NCBI RefSeq assembly: GCF_009363435.1
Contig: NZ_CP045354.1
Location: 4,740,501-4,804,500 of the forward strand
Direction of reading: 5' to 3'
Source: Labrenzia sp. THAF82
GTDB lineage: Bacteria; Pseudomonadota; Alphaproteobacteria; Rhizobiales; Stappiaceae
DNA: 64,000 nucleotides
The notes under the pieces were generated by a model. The model did not search any database and was not told the DNA's origin. It worked only from the letters and a program-made list of their open reading frames with translations. How positions within the stretch are numbered: position 1 is the stretch's first letter; the number at the start of each line of letters is the position of its first letter. The position numbers were made by a program, and so were the translations under genes. Shown here piece after piece: positions 37,584 through 46,331 of this stretch.

Positions 37584-38377
37584 CCCCCTGGGAAGTCTTC
37601 GCAGTCAAATATGCCGACCGGAATGCCAGGACGCGCAAGGACAGTTTTCTGTTCGATGACAATCACAATCAGCCCCACGACATGGACTATTTCATCTGGG
37701 TGCTGCGTCAGCGTGACGAAATCCTGCTGGTCGACACCGGATACGACCAGGAAGAAGGCGATCGGCGCGGCCGGCCCATTCGGCTGAACCCGGCTGAGGC
37801 ACTGGCGCCGCTTGGCATCGTGCCTGAAGACGTGACAACCATCATCGTGACGCATCTTCACTACGATCATGCAGGCGGCCTGCGGCATTTCCCAAACGCC
37901 ACAATTCATCTCCAGGCGGCAGAAATGGCATATGCCACAGGCCCCTGCATGTGCCATGGAACCTTGAACGCGCCCTTCACGGCTGACCATATCTGCGAAG
38001 CCGTTCAAAGGCTTTATTCGGGACGGGTCATCTTTCATGAGGGGGACGGCGAAGTTCGCGAAGGTGTGACGGTTCACCGGACCGGAGGGCATAGTGACGG
38101 ACTGCAGGTCGTGCGCGTCCTGACCGAAGCCGGCTGGTTGTGCCTCGCCTCCGACGCGTCTCACTATTATGAAAACTTCCTGGAGGAAAAACCCTTTCCG
38201 ATCGTGGTCAACCTTGGCGACATGCTTAACGGGTTCAAGACCATTCAGCGTCTTGCCAGCTCGAAGGAGCTCGTCATTCCCGGGCATGACCCACTCGTGC
38301 GCAAATTGTTTCCTTCCCACGGTCCGGACCACATCGTTCGCCTCGACCGGGGCCCGGAAAAGGTGTTCCTGCCATGA
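37580..38377 (+). CDS. Metallo-beta-lactamase-fold hydrolase, lactonase-like
   Basis: A 265-residue MBL-fold enzyme. The metal-binding motif is THLHYDHAGG with H92, H94, D96 and H97. Further ligands occur in RTGGHSDGLQVV, ASDASHYYEN and VIPGHDPLV. It belongs to the N-acyl-homoserine-lactonase-like branch. In this operon it more likely opens an acid-sugar lactone than a quorum-sensing signal, which is inference from the genes on both sides. It overlaps both neighbours by 4 bases. Confidence 0.85.
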   Translation: MTPWEVFAVKYADRNARTRKDSFLFDDNHNQPHDMDYFIWVLRQRDEILLVDTGYDQEEGDRRGRPIRLNPAEALAPLGIVPEDVTTIIVTHLHYDHAGGLRHFPNATIHLQAAEMAYATGPCMCHGTLNAPFTADHICEAVQRLYSGRVIFHEGDGEVREGVTVHRTGGHSDGLQVVRVLTEAGWLCLASDASHYYENFLEEKPFPIVVNLGDMLNGFKTIQRLASSKELVIPGHDPLVRKLFPSHGPDHIVRLDRGPEKVFLP

Positions 38378-39606
38378 AGCTTGGTGTCATTGCCGACGAT
38401 TTTACCGGCGCATCCGACATCGCGCTGATGCTGTCTGAAGGTGGCATGCCGACCGCACAATTCGTCGGTGTCCCGGAGCACAGCATTGACGATCATATCG
38501 AGGCAGGAGTTGTCGGTCTCAAGTCACGCACCATTGCGGCCGCTGATGCCGTTGCAATATCGCTGGAAGCCTGTGACTGGCTGTTGAGCCAGGGCTGCCA
38601 GCAAATCATTTTCAAGGTTTGCTCGACTTTCGATTCCACCGACGCAGGCAATATTGGCCCGGTAACCGAAGCATTGGCGGATCGGCTTGGTGAAGACACT
38701 GTTCTGGTCTGCCCGGCATTTCCCGAAAACGGACGCTCAGTCTATCAGGGGCATCTCTTCGTCAAGGACGTTCTTTTGAGCGAAAGCGGTATGCAGCACC
38801 ATCCGCTGACGCCCATGACCGATCCCGACATTCGGCGTGTGCTCGCACGGCAAACTTCGCGATCCGTGAAGCACATCTCTGTTTCCGACGTCTGGGCCGG
38901 TCCGGATGCCGTAATCCAAAGCGCTTCAAAGGCCGGCAAGGCCATGGTCGTCGTCGATGCTGTCCGCAACGAAGACCTGATGACTTTCGGCCGCGCCGCG
39001 GCGTCACGGAAACTTCTGACCGGCGGTTCGGGCATCGCCCTTGGCCTGCCACAGAACTTCGGGTTTCAACCTGAAACGTCTTCCTGGGCAGGGGTCTCCG
39101 GCAAGGCCGTTGTCCTGTCCGGCTCCTGTTCAGCAGCCACTCGCGGCCAAGTGGCTGCCTACAAGGCCAGTGCGCCGTCGCGCGAACTGAATGCAGACGA
39201 CATCATGTCTCAAAGGCTGTCGCTGCAGGAGGTCGTCGAGTGGGCGATCCGTCAGGATACCGCTCCCCTTCTTTATTCTTCAGCAGATCCTGCAATCGTT
39301 GCCGCCGCACAGGACAAATACGGCCGTGAGAAAAGTGCGGATGCAATCGAGAAAGTCTTTGCCAACCTTGCTGCTGCCTTGTCGCATGAAGGGGTCAAAA
39401 GGATCGTGGTTGCCGGAGGAGAGACCTCAGGAGCTGTTGTCTCGGGCCTCCAGGCAGACACGCTTGAGATCGGTCCCAAGATCGCAGCGGGCGTTCCCGC
39501 ATTGAAGGTTGCCGGACGCCCCCTCGCCCTTGCCCTGAAGTCAGGCAATTTCGGCGGACCTGAATTCTTTTCCGAAGCGCTTTCTGTTCTGGAGGGCCGG
39601 GTATGA
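38374..39606 (+). CDS. otnK: Four-carbon acid sugar kinase family (OtnK-like)
   Basis: A 410-residue DUF1537 kinase. The N-terminus GVIADDFTGASDIALML and STFDSTDAGNIGPV are family signatures for the acid-sugar site, and VAGGETSGAVVSGL marks the C-terminal ATP domain. OtnK phosphorylates 3-oxo-tetronate at O4. Its partner OtnC follows with a 4-base overlap, so this assignment is strongly supported by context. The true substrate here could still be another four- or five-carbon oxo acid. Confidence 0.88.
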   Translation: MKLGVIADDFTGASDIALMLSEGGMPTAQFVGVPEHSIDDHIEAGVVGLKSRTIAAADAVAISLEACDWLLSQGCQQIIFKVCSTFDSTDAGNIGPVTEALADRLGEDTVLVCPAFPENGRSVYQGHLFVKDVLLSESGMQHHPLTPMTDPDIRRVLARQTSRSVKHISVSDVWAGPDAVIQSASKAGKAMVVVDAVRNEDLMTFGRAAASRKLLTGGSGIALGLPQNFGFQPETSSWAGVSGKAVVLSGSCSAATRGQVAAYKASAPSRELNADDIMSQRLSLQEVVEWAIRQDTAPLLYSSADPAIVAAAQDKYGREKSADAIEKVFANLAAALSHEGVKRIVVAGGETSGAVVSGLQADTLEIGPKIAAGVPALKVAGRPLALALKSGNFGGPEFFSEALSVLEGRV

Positions 39607-40250
39607 GCGAAATCGCCTCGGCACGTGAGCAGGTCTGTCTTGTGGCGAAATCCATGTTTGACCGTGGTTTGACACACGGATCGACGGGCAATATCTCGCT
39701 GCGGCTGTCCGACGGCACCCTGCTGGTCACACCAACAGGGTCTTCCATGGGGTTTCTGGATCCGGCACGGATCAGTCATGTGTCCGAAAAGGGCGACCTT
39801 TTGTCAGGCGACAAGCCGACAAAGGAAATCCCGCTTCATACCGCCTTTTATGAGACCCGCAGCAACACCGGTGCGGTTGTTCATCTTCATTCCTGTCATT
39901 CGGTCGCGCTCACACTTTTGCCGGACATCGATCCGGAAAACGTCCTGCCGACATTGACACCTTACGGGATCATGCAGCTCGGCAAGGTGAAACTGTTGCC
40001 CTTCTTTGTGCCAGGCGACCCGGCGATGGGCGAAGCGGTGCGAGGTCTGGCGGGAAAACGATCGGCAGTCCTGCTTGCCAATCACGGCCCCGTGGTGGCC
40101 GGCAAGGATCTGACCGCCGCAGTTTACGCAATGGAAGAGTTGGAAGCCACGGCCCGGCTGGCACTGCTTTTGCGCGGAACCGGAGCCATATCTCTCACAC
40201 CGGATCAGATTGGCCAGGTGGTTGAGCGTTTTGACGTTGATTGGAATTGA
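39603..40250 (+). CDS. otnC: Class II aldolase-family decarboxylase (OtnC-like)
   Basis: A 215-residue class II aldolase/adducin-fold enzyme. It has LTHGSTGNISLRL, the phosphate-site TPTGSSMGFLDP, the zinc ligands HLHSCHS (HxH) and NHGPVVAGKDL. OtnC converts 3-oxo-tetronate 4-phosphate to dihydroxyacetone phosphate and CO2. It is coupled to the OtnK-like gene by an ATGA overlap. It feeds the product into lower glycolysis. Confidence 0.88.
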   Translation: MSEIASAREQVCLVAKSMFDRGLTHGSTGNISLRLSDGTLLVTPTGSSMGFLDPARISHVSEKGDLLSGDKPTKEIPLHTAFYETRSNTGAVVHLHSCHSVALTLLPDIDPENVLPTLTPYGIMQLGKVKLLPFFVPGDPAMGEAVRGLAGKRSAVLLANHGPVVAGKDLTAAVYAMEELEATARLALLLRGTGAISLTPDQIGQVVERFDVDWN

Positions 40251-40261
40251 GGAAGTTACCG

Positions 40262-41377
40262 ATGAAAATAGCACTGATTAAAGGTGACGGGATCGGCGTC
40301 GATGTTGCAGAAGCGGCCATGGCTGTCATGGAAGCTGCTCTGCAGAAAACAGGCCAGGCATTACCGGTCTATGACGAGATCCTGGCCGGAGCCGGCTATT
40401 TTCAGGAAACCGGAACCGACATTGAACCAGATGGTGAAGTGCGTGCGGGCGAGGCCGACGCCATTTTTCTCGGCGCTATCGGCATGCCTTCGATCCGTCA
40501 CGCCGATGGGACGGAAATCTCTCCGCACCTGCGGCTGCGCGATCGCTTTGAGCTGTTTGCCGGAGTGCGTCCGGTCAAGGCCTATCCGAATGCACCGCAA
40601 CGGCTGGCAGATCCGCGCGCGGCGGGTATCGATCTGATTATCCTGCGGGAGTCAACAGAAGGCCTTTTTTATTCGGCTGCCGCCCACAAGCGCACGCTTG
40701 TTGCCAACAACGACGAAGTTCAGGACGTCCTTCGCGTTACGCGCAAGACGACAACAAAACTGCATCATTTTGCTTTCAATCTGGCACGCAAACGCAGAGC
40801 CAAAGGCAAGAACGGCACCCTCACCTGCGTCGACAAGGCCAATGTCTTCACATCGCTCGCTTTCTTCCGCCAGATTTTCAATGAAGTGAAAGAGACCTAT
40901 CCTGACGTTCCTGTCGGCTACAACTACGTTGATGCACAAGCGCTAGACCTGGTCCGCAAGCCCTGGGAATTCGATGTGCTGGTGATGGAGAACATGTTCG
41001 GTGACATCCTGTCCGACCTTGCAGGTGGCCTTGTTGGCGGCATGGGAATGGCAGCCTGCGGTGAGATCGGAGAGACGACCGGCCTGTTTCAGCCAGCCCA
41101 CGGAAGCGCGCCCGACATTATGGGGCAGGACAAGGCCAATCCATTGGCAGCAATCCTGAGCGCAGCCCTGATGCTGGACTATCTGGCCGAGAAACTTGGA
41201 AATTCTCATCTCGCAGATGCTGCAGACCTGATCAATTCATCCGTCGATGAGTCATTTGAACAAAACGCCTTGAGACCGATGGAATTTGGTGGAGACATGG
41301 GCACCAAAGCCGTGACCAACCAAGTGCTGACAGGAATTGCAGAACTTGCTCCGGCAAAGGATCGTGTCAGCGCATAA
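40262..41377 (+). CDS. Isocitrate/isopropylmalate dehydrogenase family enzyme (tartrate-type)
   Basis: A 371-residue beta-decarboxylating dehydrogenase-family protein. It has [13 protein letters not shown] at the N-terminus, [11 protein letters not shown] in place of the IPMDH substrate loop, [21 protein letters not shown] (metal-binding aspartates) and the cofactor loop [15 protein letters not shown]. The ATG at 40262 has GAGGAAG upstream; the longer frame overlaps OtnC. In this operon it may oxidise the hydroxy acid to the oxo acid used by OtnK, as tartrate dehydrogenases do. That role is inference. It ends the operon. Confidence 0.85.
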   Translation: MKIALIKGDGIGVDVAEAAMAVMEAALQKTGQALPVYDEILAGAGYFQETGTDIEPDGEVRAGEADAIFLGAIGMPSIRHADGTEISPHLRLRDRFELFAGVRPVKAYPNAPQRLADPRAAGIDLIILRESTEGLFYSAAAHKRTLVANNDEVQDVLRVTRKTTTKLHHFAFNLARKRRAKGKNGTLTCVDKANVFTSLAFFRQIFNEVKETYPDVPVGYNYVDAQALDLVRKPWEFDVLVMENMFGDILSDLAGGLVGGMGMAACGEIGETTGLFQPAHGSAPDIMGQDKANPLAAILSAALMLDYLAEKLGNSHLADAADLINSSVDESFEQNALRPMEFGGDMGTKAVTNQVLTGIAELAPAKDRVSA

Positions 41378-41418
41378 AGGTCACGGTGTACTGATACCGC
41401 ACAACGGACCTTTCAGGC

Positions 41419-42453
41419 CTATCTGGCCCGTTTGCTGACACCCGCGCAGCTTTCCCGGACGATCAGGTCCCCATGCAAAAGATGCGACCTGGTTTCAAGC
41501 GACCTGTTTGCCAAGCGATCCAGGAGGATTGTCATGGCCTTTTCGCCGATATGATGACGAGGCTGGCGAATGGTCGTCAGTCCCGGCGTGAAATTGTTGG
41601 CAAAGGGAATATCGTCAAACCCCAGAACCGAGAAGTCTTCCGGAACGTTGTAACCACGCAGCTGCAGGGCGGAAATGACGCCGATTGCGGTGTTGTCGTT
41701 AAAGCAGAAGAACGCTGTAGGCAGGTCATCCTTGATGAAAAGGCGCTCGACGGCGGCACGGCCGCTTTCTGCCGTTCCGTCTCCTTCAACACGCCAGTCT
41801 CTCGGCGCGTCCGGTGTCTCTTTCAGTCCCTGGCGGTAGCCGGAATGCCTCAGATCACTTCGAATGTCTGCAGGTCCTCCGGAGATGAATACGATCTTCC
41901 GGTGGCCGAGCGAGATCAAATATTCCGTCGCCATTTTTGAGGCGGCAACGTCATCCACACCGACATAACTGATATCTGAGTGCGCCAAGGGCCGTTCCGT
42001 TGCAACAACAGCCGGCAATGAGCTCAGTGGCGTCTGCGGTTCGCCGGCAACGGGAATATGGCCAGTCAAAAGCACCAGTCCATCCGCCATACCGGTCGAC
42101 AAGAATCGCATGTAGGTCTGCTCTATGCCGGTGGTGCCTTCCGTGTTACCGATCAGGACGCCATAGCCTCTGTCCGCCGCAGCCTTCTCCAGGCCGGTCA
42201 AAATGCCAGCAAAATTCGGATCTGCAATCGAAGAGGCCAGGACCAGAACCATCTGCGAACGTTGCATACGCAGGTTCTGCGCCATGGCATTGGCGGTGTA
42301 GCCCGTGCGCGCAATCGCGGCGGTTACCTTTTTCCGCGTGCTTTCGGCAACCTTCTCGGGCGAGCGCAGAGCCCTGCTGACGGTGGCAATCGACACGCCC
42401 GCAAGTTTTGCAACATCTTCAATTGTGGCCGGCCGCTCCAGCGGTTCGCTCAT
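41419..42453 (-). CDS. LacI family transcriptional regulator
   Basis: A 344-residue repressor. The N-terminal HTH and hinge read TIEDVAKLAGVSIATVSRAL, then a periplasmic-binding-protein-like ligand domain follows, with ESCAGVSKRAR at the C-terminus. It is divergent from a ribose-type ABC operon. Three 14-bp operator-like dyads lie 90-147 bases from its start, so it probably controls that operon and itself, released by the imported sugar or a product. Confidence 0.93.
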   Translation of the reverse strand: MSEPLERPATIEDVAKLAGVSIATVSRALRSPEKVAESTRKKVTAAIARTGYTANAMAQNLRMQRSQMVLVLASSIADPNFAGILTGLEKAAADRGYGVLIGNTEGTTGIEQTYMRFLSTGMADGLVLLTGHIPVAGEPQTPLSSLPAVVATERPLAHSDISYVGVDDVAASKMATEYLISLGHRKIVFISGGPADIRSDLRHSGYRQGLKETPDAPRDWRVEGDGTAESGRAAVERLFIKDDLPTAFFCFNDNTAIGVISALQLRGYNVPEDFSVLGFDDIPFANNFTPGLTTIRQPRHHIGEKAMTILLDRLANRSLETRSHLLHGDLIVRESCAGVSKRAR

Positions 42454-42542
42454 TTATTGATCCAGACATGTTGCAGCGCGAGCACCCAATAAGTTCATGA
42501 ATCTACACGCCCTCTACGCTGTATAAAGCGCATTGGCTCTGA

Positions 42543-42599
42543 TGAAAAGGTTTACAACATGCAATGTAAAGGTTTACATCAATCGTGAAAACGTTTACA
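42543..42599 (+). promoter_or_regulatory. Three tandem LacI-type operators
   Basis: Three copies of the dyad TGWAAAnGTTTACA occur at 42543-42556, 42565-42578 and 42586-42599. Start-to-start distances are 22 and 21 bases, so all three face the same side of the helix (about two turns apart). The third (TGAAAACGTTTACA) has the CG centre typical of LacI-family sites. They lie 58-114 bases before the ABC operon start. Confidence 0.8.
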
Positions 42600-42656
42600 T
42601 ACCAAACATGGCGCCAGTGTGGAGGAAACATGTCGGCGCTTGGGAGGAAGACATAA

Positions 42657-44180
42657 ATGCAGATGGAAACGACCGCACAAGCGGCGATCATCGAAGCTGT
42701 CAACATCAGCAAATCCTTCGGTCCGGTGCCGGTCCTGTTCAGCGTGAGCATGGATGTGCGCCCGGGAGAAGTGCATGCGCTGATCGGCGAAAACGGCGCC
42801 GGCAAATCGACACTCATGAAGATCTTGTCCGGTTTCCACGACCCTACCTCCGGTCAGATCCGGCTCGATGGAAAAAAGACAGACCTGCCTCCAAATGGCG
42901 CAGCCGAATCGCTCGGCATTGTGCTCATTCACCAGGAACTGAATCTTGCCGAGCAGATGACGGTCGAAGAGAACGTCTTTCTCGGGCGAGAGGTCAAATC
43001 CAGGGGCTTGCTCGACAAGGCAGCAATGCGCGCAACCGTACAGGGCTATCTCGATGAAATCGGCTTGGATATTTCTCCGGTCGACCGTATTTCCGACCTG
43101 ACGATCGCGCAGAAGCAAATGGTTGAAATCGTCAAGGCTGTCAGCCGCAACGCCCGCATTCTGATTATGGATGAGCCGACCGCGGTGCTGACCGAAGAAG
43201 AAACGGAAGTCTTCTTCCGGCAAGTTACGAAGCTTAAGGAAAGCGGCGTTGGCATCGTGTTCGTTTCCCACAAGCTGAATGAAGTCAAGGCAATCTCGGA
43301 TCGGATCACCATCTTGCGGGACGGTCAATGGATCGACACGCGACATGCGCAGGATCTGACGCCGGATCTGATGGCTCAGATGATGGTGGGGCGTGAACTG
43401 TCAGACCTCTATCCCCCGATGCTGGAGGCGGATGTCGACGCAGAACTGGTTCTGGAAGTCGACAACCTTGTTGCAACGGGCGTGAGCGGGGTCAGCTTCG
43501 GGCTTCGCAAAGGTGAAATCCTGGGTTTTTCAGGCCTGATCGGGTCAGGTCGAACCGCTGTTTTTGAAGCGGTTTGCGGACTTGCCCCGATCGAAAGTGG
43601 AACAATCAGGCTGTTCGGACGGGATGTCGGCACGATGACAGTGGCCGGTGCACGAGATGCCGGACTTGCCTATCTGACCAAGGACAGGAAGGAAAAGGGG
43701 CTGTTGCTCGACAAGAAGATGCAGCCGAATCTGACCCTCTTCGCGCTCCCGAAATTCGTGAAGAATTTTGCCATCGACCGCAAACGTGAAGAAGAAGCGC
43801 TTGAACGCGCGATCCGCCGTTTCGACGTTAGGGCCAAGGACAACGATATCACCGTCGGCAAACTGTCCGGCGGTAACCAGCAGAAACTGCTGCTCGCCAA
43901 GATCATGGAGTGCGATCCAAAGATCGTCGTCATCGACGAGCCAACGCGCGGCATCGATGTCGGGACCAAGCAGCAGATCTATCATTTCATCGCAGCACTC
44001 GCCGCCGAAGGCGTTTCGGTCGTCGTCATTTCCTCCGAAATGCCCGAGATTATCGGCATCTGCCACCGGGTGGTGGTGATGCGCGAAGGCGGCATTACGG
44101 GCGTTCTGACCGGTGATCACATCAACGAAAACGAAATCATGCGTTACGCCGCCGGGCTGAAACGGGAGGAACTTCATTGA
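42657..44180 (+). CDS. Sugar ABC transporter ATP-binding protein (RbsA type)
   Basis: A 507-residue double-NBD ATPase. The first domain has a full Walker A ([12 protein letters not shown]), signature LTIAQKQMVEIVKA and Walker B ILIMDEPTAVLTEE. The second has the degenerate P-loop GLIGSGRTAVFEA but a good signature ([13 protein letters not shown]) and Walker [21 protein letters not shown] precedes the ATG. It is the first gene of the LacI-controlled operon and overlaps the permease gene (TTGA). It powers uptake of a monosaccharide-like substrate. Confidence 0.93.
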   Translation: MQMETTAQAAIIEAVNISKSFGPVPVLFSVSMDVRPGEVHALIGENGAGKSTLMKILSGFHDPTSGQIRLDGKKTDLPPNGAAESLGIVLIHQELNLAEQMTVEENVFLGREVKSRGLLDKAAMRATVQGYLDEIGLDISPVDRISDLTIAQKQMVEIVKAVSRNARILIMDEPTAVLTEEETEVFFRQVTKLKESGVGIVFVSHKLNEVKAISDRITILRDGQWIDTRHAQDLTPDLMAQMMVGRELSDLYPPMLEADVDAELVLEVDNLVATGVSGVSFGLRKGEILGFSGLIGSGRTAVFEAVCGLAPIESGTIRLFGRDVGTMTVAGARDAGLAYLTKDRKEKGLLLDKKMQPNLTLFALPKFVKNFAIDRKREEEALERAIRRFDVRAKDNDITVGKLSGGNQQKLLLAKIMECDPKIVVIDEPTRGIDVGTKQQIYHFIAALAAEGVSVVVISSEMPEIIGICHRVVVMREGGITGVLTGDHINENEIMRYAAGLKREELH

Positions 44181-45190
44181 CCATGGTCACCTCATCGACC
44201 GAGACGACTGCCAAGCGGTCTTCCATCGATTTCAAGACGATCGGACCGGCTTTGGCCCTTCTGATCCTGTGTATCATCGGCTTTCTGCTGAACCCGTCTT
44301 TCGTGAGCGAAGGCAACCTGACCAACCTTCTGACCCGTTCTGCCTTCATCGGCATCATCGCGGTCGGTGCAACCTTCGTCATCACGGCCGGTGGTATCGA
44401 CCTCTCGGTCGGCTCGATGGCCGCGGCGATTTCCGGCGTCATGATCATCATCATGAACAACGCGGTCGATACGATGGGTACCGGTGTCGCAACGGTTCTG
44501 CTGGGCTGCGGCTGCGCTGTCGTGCTCGGAATAGGTGCCGGTTGGATCAACGGCGCCCTGACAACCAAAGGCAAGATCGAAGCGTTCATTGTCACCCTTG
44601 GCACGATGGGCATCTATCGCTCGCTCGTGACCTACTTCGCCGATGGCGGGACCTTGTCGCTCAACTTTGATATCCGCGGCACCTATCGGCCCGTCTACTA
44701 TGACAGTTTTCTTGGTCTGCCCTACCCGGTCTGGGTGTTCATCGGAGTGGCGATCTGCGGCTGGCTGCTGTTGAACCGGACCGCATTCGGGCGCTACTGC
44801 ACGGCGATCGGATCAAACGAAGCCGTTGCCCGCTATTCCGCGATCAATGTCGACCGTGTGAAGACGCTTACCTATGTCATTCAGGGACTGTGCGTTTCCT
44901 TCGCAACGATCATCTATGTTCCCCGGCTTGGATCTGCTTCTGCCTCAACCGGCGTTCTTTGGGAACTGGAAGCAATTGCGGCTGTGATCATCGGGGGCAC
45001 GGTTCTGAAGGGCGGATACGGCCGCATTGGTGGCACGATCCTCGGCGCTTTGATCCTGACGACCATCGGCAACATTTTGAACTTCACCGATCTGATCTCG
45101 AACTACCTGAATGGAACCATGCAGGGCTTGATCATCATCGTTGCGGTTCTACTGCAGCGCAGCGACTGGAAACTTGGCAAGAGCAAGTAG
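44177..45190 (+). CDS. Sugar ABC transporter permease (RbsC type)
   Basis: A 337-residue inner-membrane protein with about ten hydrophobic segments. It has FVITAGGIDLSVGSMAAA and the EAA-like IGSNEAVARYSAINVDRVK, both standard for RbsC-type permeases. A TTG at 44177 overlapping the ATPase stop, 7 bases after GGAGG, fits best; ATG at 44183 is the alternative. It forms the transmembrane channel with the ATPase. The binding-protein gene comes after it. Confidence 0.92.
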   Translation: MTMVTSSTETTAKRSSIDFKTIGPALALLILCIIGFLLNPSFVSEGNLTNLLTRSAFIGIIAVGATFVITAGGIDLSVGSMAAAISGVMIIIMNNAVDTMGTGVATVLLGCGCAVVLGIGAGWINGALTTKGKIEAFIVTLGTMGIYRSLVTYFADGGTLSLNFDIRGTYRPVYYDSFLGLPYPVWVFIGVAICGWLLLNRTAFGRYCTAIGSNEAVARYSAINVDRVKTLTYVIQGLCVSFATIIYVPRLGSASASTGVLWELEAIAAVIIGGTVLKGGYGRIGGTILGALILTTIGNILNFTDLISNYLNGTMQGLIIIVAVLLQRSDWKLGKSK

Positions 45191-45219
45191 GTAGATGCGC
45201 TGAACTCAACGGAATAGGG

Positions 45220-45270
45220 TCCCGTCCCCAATTTAAAGACCGGTTCGCACCGGACGGGAGAGGTGCGTCC
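45220..45270 (+). other. Structured leader RNA before the binding-protein gene
   Basis: In the 107-base gap before the next gene, TCCCGTCC (45220-45227) can pair with GGACGGGA (45252-45259). CCGGT with ACCGG can form a nested hairpin that competes for the GG at 45252. GGACG may also pair with CGTCC at 45266-45270. The alternatives exclude one another. This could be an expression-tuning element; no known riboswitch is recognised. Confidence 0.35.
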
Positions 45271-45297
45271 AAGTGAAAGGCATTGGAGGAGGAAACC

Positions 45298-46254
45298 ATG
45301 CTTATGAAGAAAGCCTTGGGAGCAATGGCACTGACAGGGATGCTTGCCTTTGCAGGCTCCGCAGTCGCCGACGAGAAAATCAAGATCGGCGTCAGCTATC
45401 CGACACCGACCCATGCCTGGGCTGCGGGCATGAACTGGCACGCGGAACAGGCTGAAAAGAGGCTCGAAGAGCTCTATCCGGATGTCGACCTTATCCTGGT
45501 CAACTCTCCCGACCCGGAAGCACAAGCCAGCGCCCTGGAAGACCTTGTGTCCGTGCATCAGATCGATGCACTGGTGGTTCTGCCCTTTGAATCCGAGCCG
45601 CTTACCGACCCGGTCCTCAACGTCAAGAAATCCGGTGCCTGGATCACTGTCGTCGACCGTGGCCTCAGCCAGCCCGGCATTGAGGATCTTTACGTCGCCG
45701 GCAATAACCCGGAACTCGGCCGGGTTTCGGCTCAATACATGAAGACCCGTTTGAAAGACGGCGACAACATTGTTGTCCTGCGCGGTATACCGACCGTGAT
45801 CGACAATGAGCGTTTTGATGCGTTCATGGCCGAAATCGAGGGTTCCGGCATCAACGTTCTGGACCACAAACATGCGAACTGGAACCGCGACGACGGCTTT
45901 GAAGTGATGCAGGACTTCCTGTCCCGCTTCCCGGATATCGATGCGGTTTGGGCTCAGGACGACGATATCGCAATCGGTGTTGTGGCCGCGCTCAAACAGG
46001 CCGGACGCGATGGTGATGGCATGTTTGTTGTCGGCGGTGCCGGCATGAAGGAAATCATCAAGGGCATCATGGATGGTGAAACACTGATCCCGGTCGACGT
46101 GCTTTATCCGCCTGCGATGATCGCAACGGCCATGGATGCAACTGTTCAGGCATTCAAATCCAACGGTCCTGTAGCCGGTCGCTACATTCTCGGTGCGACC
46201 CTGATCACCAAAGACAACGCAGAAAGCTACTATTTCCCGGACTCACCGTTCTAA
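45298..46254 (+). CDS. Sugar ABC transporter periplasmic binding protein (RbsB type)
   Basis: A 318-residue protein with a Sec signal peptide (1-24, ending GSAVA). The mature part is a periplasmic-binding-protein-4 fold beginning KIKIGVSYPTPTHAW, with SALEDLVSVHQIDALVV and WAQDDDIAIGVVAALKQ. AGGAGGAAACC precedes the ATG. A stable hairpin follows the stop and probably gives this gene higher message levels. The sugar is unknown. Confidence 0.93.
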   Translation: MLMKKALGAMALTGMLAFAGSAVADEKIKIGVSYPTPTHAWAAGMNWHAEQAEKRLEELYPDVDLILVNSPDPEAQASALEDLVSVHQIDALVVLPFESEPLTDPVLNVKKSGAWITVVDRGLSQPGIEDLYVAGNNPELGRVSAQYMKTRLKDGDNIVVLRGIPTVIDNERFDAFMAEIEGSGINVLDHKHANWNRDDGFEVMQDFLSRFPDIDAVWAQDDDIAIGVVAALKQAGRDGDGMFVVGGAGMKEIIKGIMDGETLIPVDVLYPPAMIATAMDATVQAFKSNGPVAGRYILGATLITKDNAESYYFPDSPF

Positions 46255-46271
46255 GGAACAAGTAGCCACTT

Positions 46272-46308
46272 GGGTCGGGATCTTGCGATGGGGTCCCGGC
46301 CCATTTTT
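46272..46308 (+). terminator. Hairpin (partial terminator) after binding-protein gene
   Basis: Arms GGGTCGGGA (46272-46280) and TCCCGGCCC (46294-46302) pair over 9 bp (one G.U), followed by ATTTTTG. The isomerase gene begins 24 bases later, so it is probably a leaky terminator or an RNA-stabilising structure. Confidence 0.7.
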
Positions 46309-46331
46309 GTCCCTACTCTGGAGAAGCGAAA

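Noticed and set aside
41378..41418. AAAGGTC...GACCTTT pairing between the convergent operon ends as a terminator
   Set aside because: The loop would be over 20 bases with no T tract; too weak to call.
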